From assembly GCA_035292625.1 (NCBI GenBank), contig DATDPS010000008.1, positions 1 to 7,237 on the forward strand: a stretch of 7,237 nt of DNA. The letters are read 5' to 3'. Made by a program: the position numbers and the translations under genes. Shown piece after piece: positions 5,218-7,237 of the stretch. Source of the stretch: SHZL01 sp035292625. Lineage in GTDB: Bacteria > Pseudomonadota > Gammaproteobacteria > Xanthomonadales > SZUA-36. The notes below the pieces were generated by a model. That model was given only the letters and a program-made list of their open reading frames with translations. It searched no databases and was not told where the DNA came from. Each line of letters begins with the position of its first letter. The first letter of the stretch is position 1.

Positions 5218-6788
5218 TGGCAGGCGAAAAAGTCGATGCCGTCATCGTCGGCTCGGGCGCGGCCGGGTGTTCGATGGCAGTACGGCTCGCCAGGGCCGGA
5301 AAACAGGTCATCATCCTCGAAGCCGGGCCGGACAGGGATAATTCAAGCCTGGTCAGCTCTTCGATCTGGTCGCGCCGCCTGCACTGGAGCGGCGATCCCG
5401 TCATCGAGCAAGGCGATAACCCGGTGGCTCACGTGTTCAACGCCGGTTACGGGGTCGGCGGCAGCGCGCTGCACCATTACGCGGTCTGGCCGCGTTTCCA
5501 CGCAGAGGATTTTGAGCTTCGCAGCCGCTTCGATCGCGGACTGGACTGGCCCTTCGGCTACGAAACGCTGCGGCCGTATTACGACCAGGTCCAGCAGGAA
5601 TACGGGATTTCCGGAGACGCCGCGCGCGAGAAATGGCGGCCACCGGGCGCGCCCTACCCGATGCCCCCGGTGCCGGTGTTCGCGCAGGGGGAAATGATCG
5701 CCCACGGCTTCCGCCAGCGGGGTATGGATGTCGCCCCCCTGCCACTGGCCGTCAACACCCGGGTCTACAACGGCCGGCCGCCGTGCATCTGGGACGGCTG
5801 GTGCGAAGCCGGTTGCCCGATCGGCGCGCTGGCGAATCCATTGAGCACCGACCTGCTCGCGGCCCGCGCAATGGGCGCGGAACTGCGCACGCAGGCCACC
5901 GTCAGCCGTGTGCTGACCGACGCTACCGGCCAGCGCGCCACCGGAGTGGAGTACCATGACGCCCTGGGCAATGCCGTGCAGGTCATGGCCGACCTGGTCG
6001 TGCTGGCAGCCTTTGCCGTGCAAAACCCACGCGTGTTGCTGGCATCAGCCAACGCCAAACACCCCAAAGGACTGGCCAACTCCAGCGGCCTGCTCGGCCG
6101 CTACGTGATGGGCCACCCCGGAGCCCTGCTCTACGGTTTACTCGATGAGCCAACCCACTGCCACATGGGCGCAACCGGTGGCCAGTACCTGAACCAGGAC
6201 GGCTACGCCAAGACGCGCCACGCAGGCGAGGGCGGGTTCGGCAGTTACCAGTGGATGATCGCGCAGGCGGTTAAACCCACCGACCTGCTCGGCATCGCCA
6301 CCACGCGGCCTGACCTGACCGGCGCTGACCTGCATGCTTTCATGCGCAACGCGGCGCATCATTTCGCCACCATGACCGCCGTCATCGAGGATTTGCCGGT
6401 GGCCGATAACCGCATCGAGCTTAGCGATCGCAGCGACCGCTTCGGCATACCGCTGGCGCAAGTCACCCACACCACCCACCCCGACAGCAAGCGGCTCTGG
6501 CAAGCCGTGTTGCGAGAAGGCCAGGAGGTATTTCGCGCGGCAGGCGCCGGCACGGTCTGGGTGGGGCCGCAGGCGTCGATGCACATCATGGGCGGCACCA
6601 TCATGGGACAGAAGGCGGCACATTCGGTGTGCAATGAATATGGCCAGGCCCACGATGTTCCGAACCTGGTCATCGCCGGCCCCGGACTATTTCCCAGCAG
6701 CGCCGGCGTCAACCCGACCTTCACCATTCATGCATTGGTCGCGCGCAGCAGCGAACACCTGTTGCGGAACTGGGGCACTTTACTCTGA
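5214..6788 (+). CDS. FAD-dependent GMC oxidoreductase, catalytic subunit of a periplasmic dehydrogenase
   Basis: The 524-residue product oxidises an alcohol, polyol or sugar group using FAD. The N-terminal Rossmann motif is VIVGSGAAG (10-18; G13, G15, G18), with the ribose-binding acidic residue E36 in IILEAG. A GGSALHHYAVWPRF segment (82-95) follows as in the gluconate/sorbitol/glucose dehydrogenase branch. C191, C197 and C201 (PPCIWDGWCEAGCPIGA) fall where related large subunits carry cysteines, some of which bind a 3Fe-4S cluster. The C-terminal catalytic region shows HIMGGTIMG with H457, and then GVNPTFTIHALVA with N500. The 43-residue His-to-Asn distance matches the GMC catalytic pair of glucose oxidase and cellobiose dehydrogenase. 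There is no signal peptide, so export is probably by hitchhiking on the Tat subunit encoded immediately upstream (ATGA overlap). ATGATG offers two adjacent starts, 5214 or 5217. The 3' end overlaps convergent cofD by 9 nt. The substrate cannot be assigned. Confidence 0.92.
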   Translation: MMAGEKVDAVIVGSGAAGCSMAVRLARAGKQVIILEAGPDRDNSSLVSSSIWSRRLHWSGDPVIEQGDNPVAHVFNAGYGVGGSALHHYAVWPRFHAEDFELRSRFDRGLDWPFGYETLRPYYDQVQQEYGISGDAAREKWRPPGAPYPMPPVPVFAQGEMIAHGFRQRGMDVAPLPLAVNTRVYNGRPPCIWDGWCEAGCPIGALANPLSTDLLAARAMGAELRTQATVSRVLTDATGQRATGVEYHDALGNAVQVMADLVVLAAFAVQNPRVLLASANAKHPKGLANSSGLLGRYVMGHPGALLYGLLDEPTHCHMGATGGQYLNQDGYAKTRHAGEGGFGSYQWMIAQAVKPTDLLGIATTRPDLTGADLHAFMRNAAHHFATMTAVIEDLPVADNRIELSDRSDRFGIPLAQVTHTTHPDSKRLWQAVLREGQEVFRAAGAGTVWVGPQASMHIMGGTIMGQKAAHSVCNEYGQAHDVPNLVIAGPGLFPSSAGVNPTFTIHALVARSSEHLLRNWGTLL

Positions 6789-7237
6789 CCCCGCTCTTCC
6801 TCGGCAGTGCGCCGCAAAGTCCATGCAAGCCTGTGCCAGGCGCACCCGGTCCTGCAGCGTGACCATGACAGTCGCTTGCACCATGACTTCGATGCCCATC
6901 GCTTCGATGGCGCCCCTGGCATCGCGGTCCGCGTGGTCGATCACCAGCCCGTCGATCAGCCCCCGGTAGTGACTGGCCACCGAGACCACATCCACGGCCA
7001 TGCCGAGCTCTTGCATGATCTTGGCCGTGGGGCCTTTGATTGCCCTGCCGCCCACGATGGGTGAAACGGCGACGACCGGCGCGCCAAAAGCGCGCAGCCG
7101 CTGCGCCATGCCGGGTAGCGCCAGGATGGGATCGATACTCAGGAAGGGATTGGACGGGCCCAGGATGACAGCCTCGAGGCCTGCCGCCTGGACATCGGAG
7201 AGCCGGGCCTGAATGGCCGCTTCACGGTTGCCGCGGT
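6780..7237 (-). CDS. cofD: CofD, 2-phospho-L-lactate (or phosphoenolpyruvate) transferase of F420 biosynthesis, C-terminal part
   Basis: The open frame enters from the right edge and ends at TAA 6782-6780, giving the last 151 residues of a protein usually about 310-330 long. The start is outside the window. CofD moves the phospholactyl (or, in many bacteria, phosphoenolpyruvyl) group from its guanosine-diphosphate carrier to Fo, making F420-0 or dehydro-F420-0 in the cytoplasm. Signature segments are ILGPSNPFLSIDPILALPG (about 25-42 of the visible part), VVAVSPIVGGRAIKGPTAKI, and then a conserved tail with VDVVSVASHYRGLIDGLVID and a DRVRLAQACMDFA ending. The first in-frame ATG (7109) lies within the conserved region and is not the start. 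It is convergent with the GMC gene, with a 9-nt overlap and no room for a separate terminator. It implies that the host makes F420; the other cof genes would lie to the right. Confidence 0.92.
   Translation of the reverse strand, partial: RGNREAAIQARLSDVQAAGLEAVILGPSNPFLSIDPILALPGMAQRLRAFGAPVVAVSPIVGGRAIKGPTAKIMQELGMAVDVVSVASHYRGLIDGLVIDHADRDARGAIEAMGIEVMVQATVMVTLQDRVRLAQACMDFAAHCRGRAGSE

Noticed and set aside
5343..6653. Long minus-strand open frames opposite the GMC gene
   Set aside because: They are shadows of a gene with intact FAD-binding and catalytic motifs; the translations are Arg/Ala/Gly-rich without family signals.
1..7237. tRNA, CRISPR, insertion sequence or prophage signals
   Set aside because: No cloverleaf-like genes, spaced repeats, transposase or integrase coding, or terminal inverted repeats were seen on either strand.

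Overview
The window is compact, GC-rich bacterial DNA with no RNA genes, mobile elements, CRISPR arrays or long non-coding stretches. It looks like an aerobic Gram-negative bacterium, most likely a proteobacterium. The reasons are a Tat-exported GMC dehydrogenase of the gluconate 2-dehydrogenase type, a CoxMSL-type molybdenum hydroxylase operon with coxG, an NCS1 transporter and the codon use. The 3' part of a cofD gene at the right edge suggests the host also makes coenzyme F420. The exact taxon cannot be fixed from this sequence.

Left part (1-2368, minus strand): a tight operon in the order FAD subunit (coxM-like), 2Fe-2S subunit (coxS-like), coxG-like SRPBCC protein, molybdopterin large subunit (coxL-like). 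The large subunit runs off the left edge after 126 residues. Junctions are 1 nt apart, overlapping by 1 nt, and 5 nt apart, so the four are almost certainly one transcript. The active-site loop that separates true CO dehydrogenase from other hydroxylases lies outside the window, so the substrate is open.

Middle (2369-3953): a 178-bp divergent control region separates this operon from a plus-strand NCS1-family nucleobase/hydantoin/allantoin-type permease. The region holds an AT-rich core with short direct and inverted repeats, a 30-bp interrupted dyad, and a possible 30-codon leader ORF running into the permease start. A nucleobase-type importer divergent from a molybdenum hydroxylase suggests uptake and hydroxylation of an N-heterocycle. 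That link is inference.

Right part (3982-6788): a MarR-type winged-helix regulator on the minus strand is divergent from a two-gene plus-strand operon. The operon encodes a Tat-signal small subunit (gluconate 2-dehydrogenase subunit 3 family) and a FAD-dependent GMC catalytic subunit, overlapping by 4 nt. They probably form a periplasmic alcohol/sugar-type dehydrogenase, with the signal-less large subunit exported on its partner. No cytochrome c subunit follows, because the next gene is cofD on the opposite strand with its 3' end overlapping by 9 nt. The marR/GMC spacer carries a 9-bp inverted repeat pair and a 10-bp perfect palindrome that may be operator sequence.
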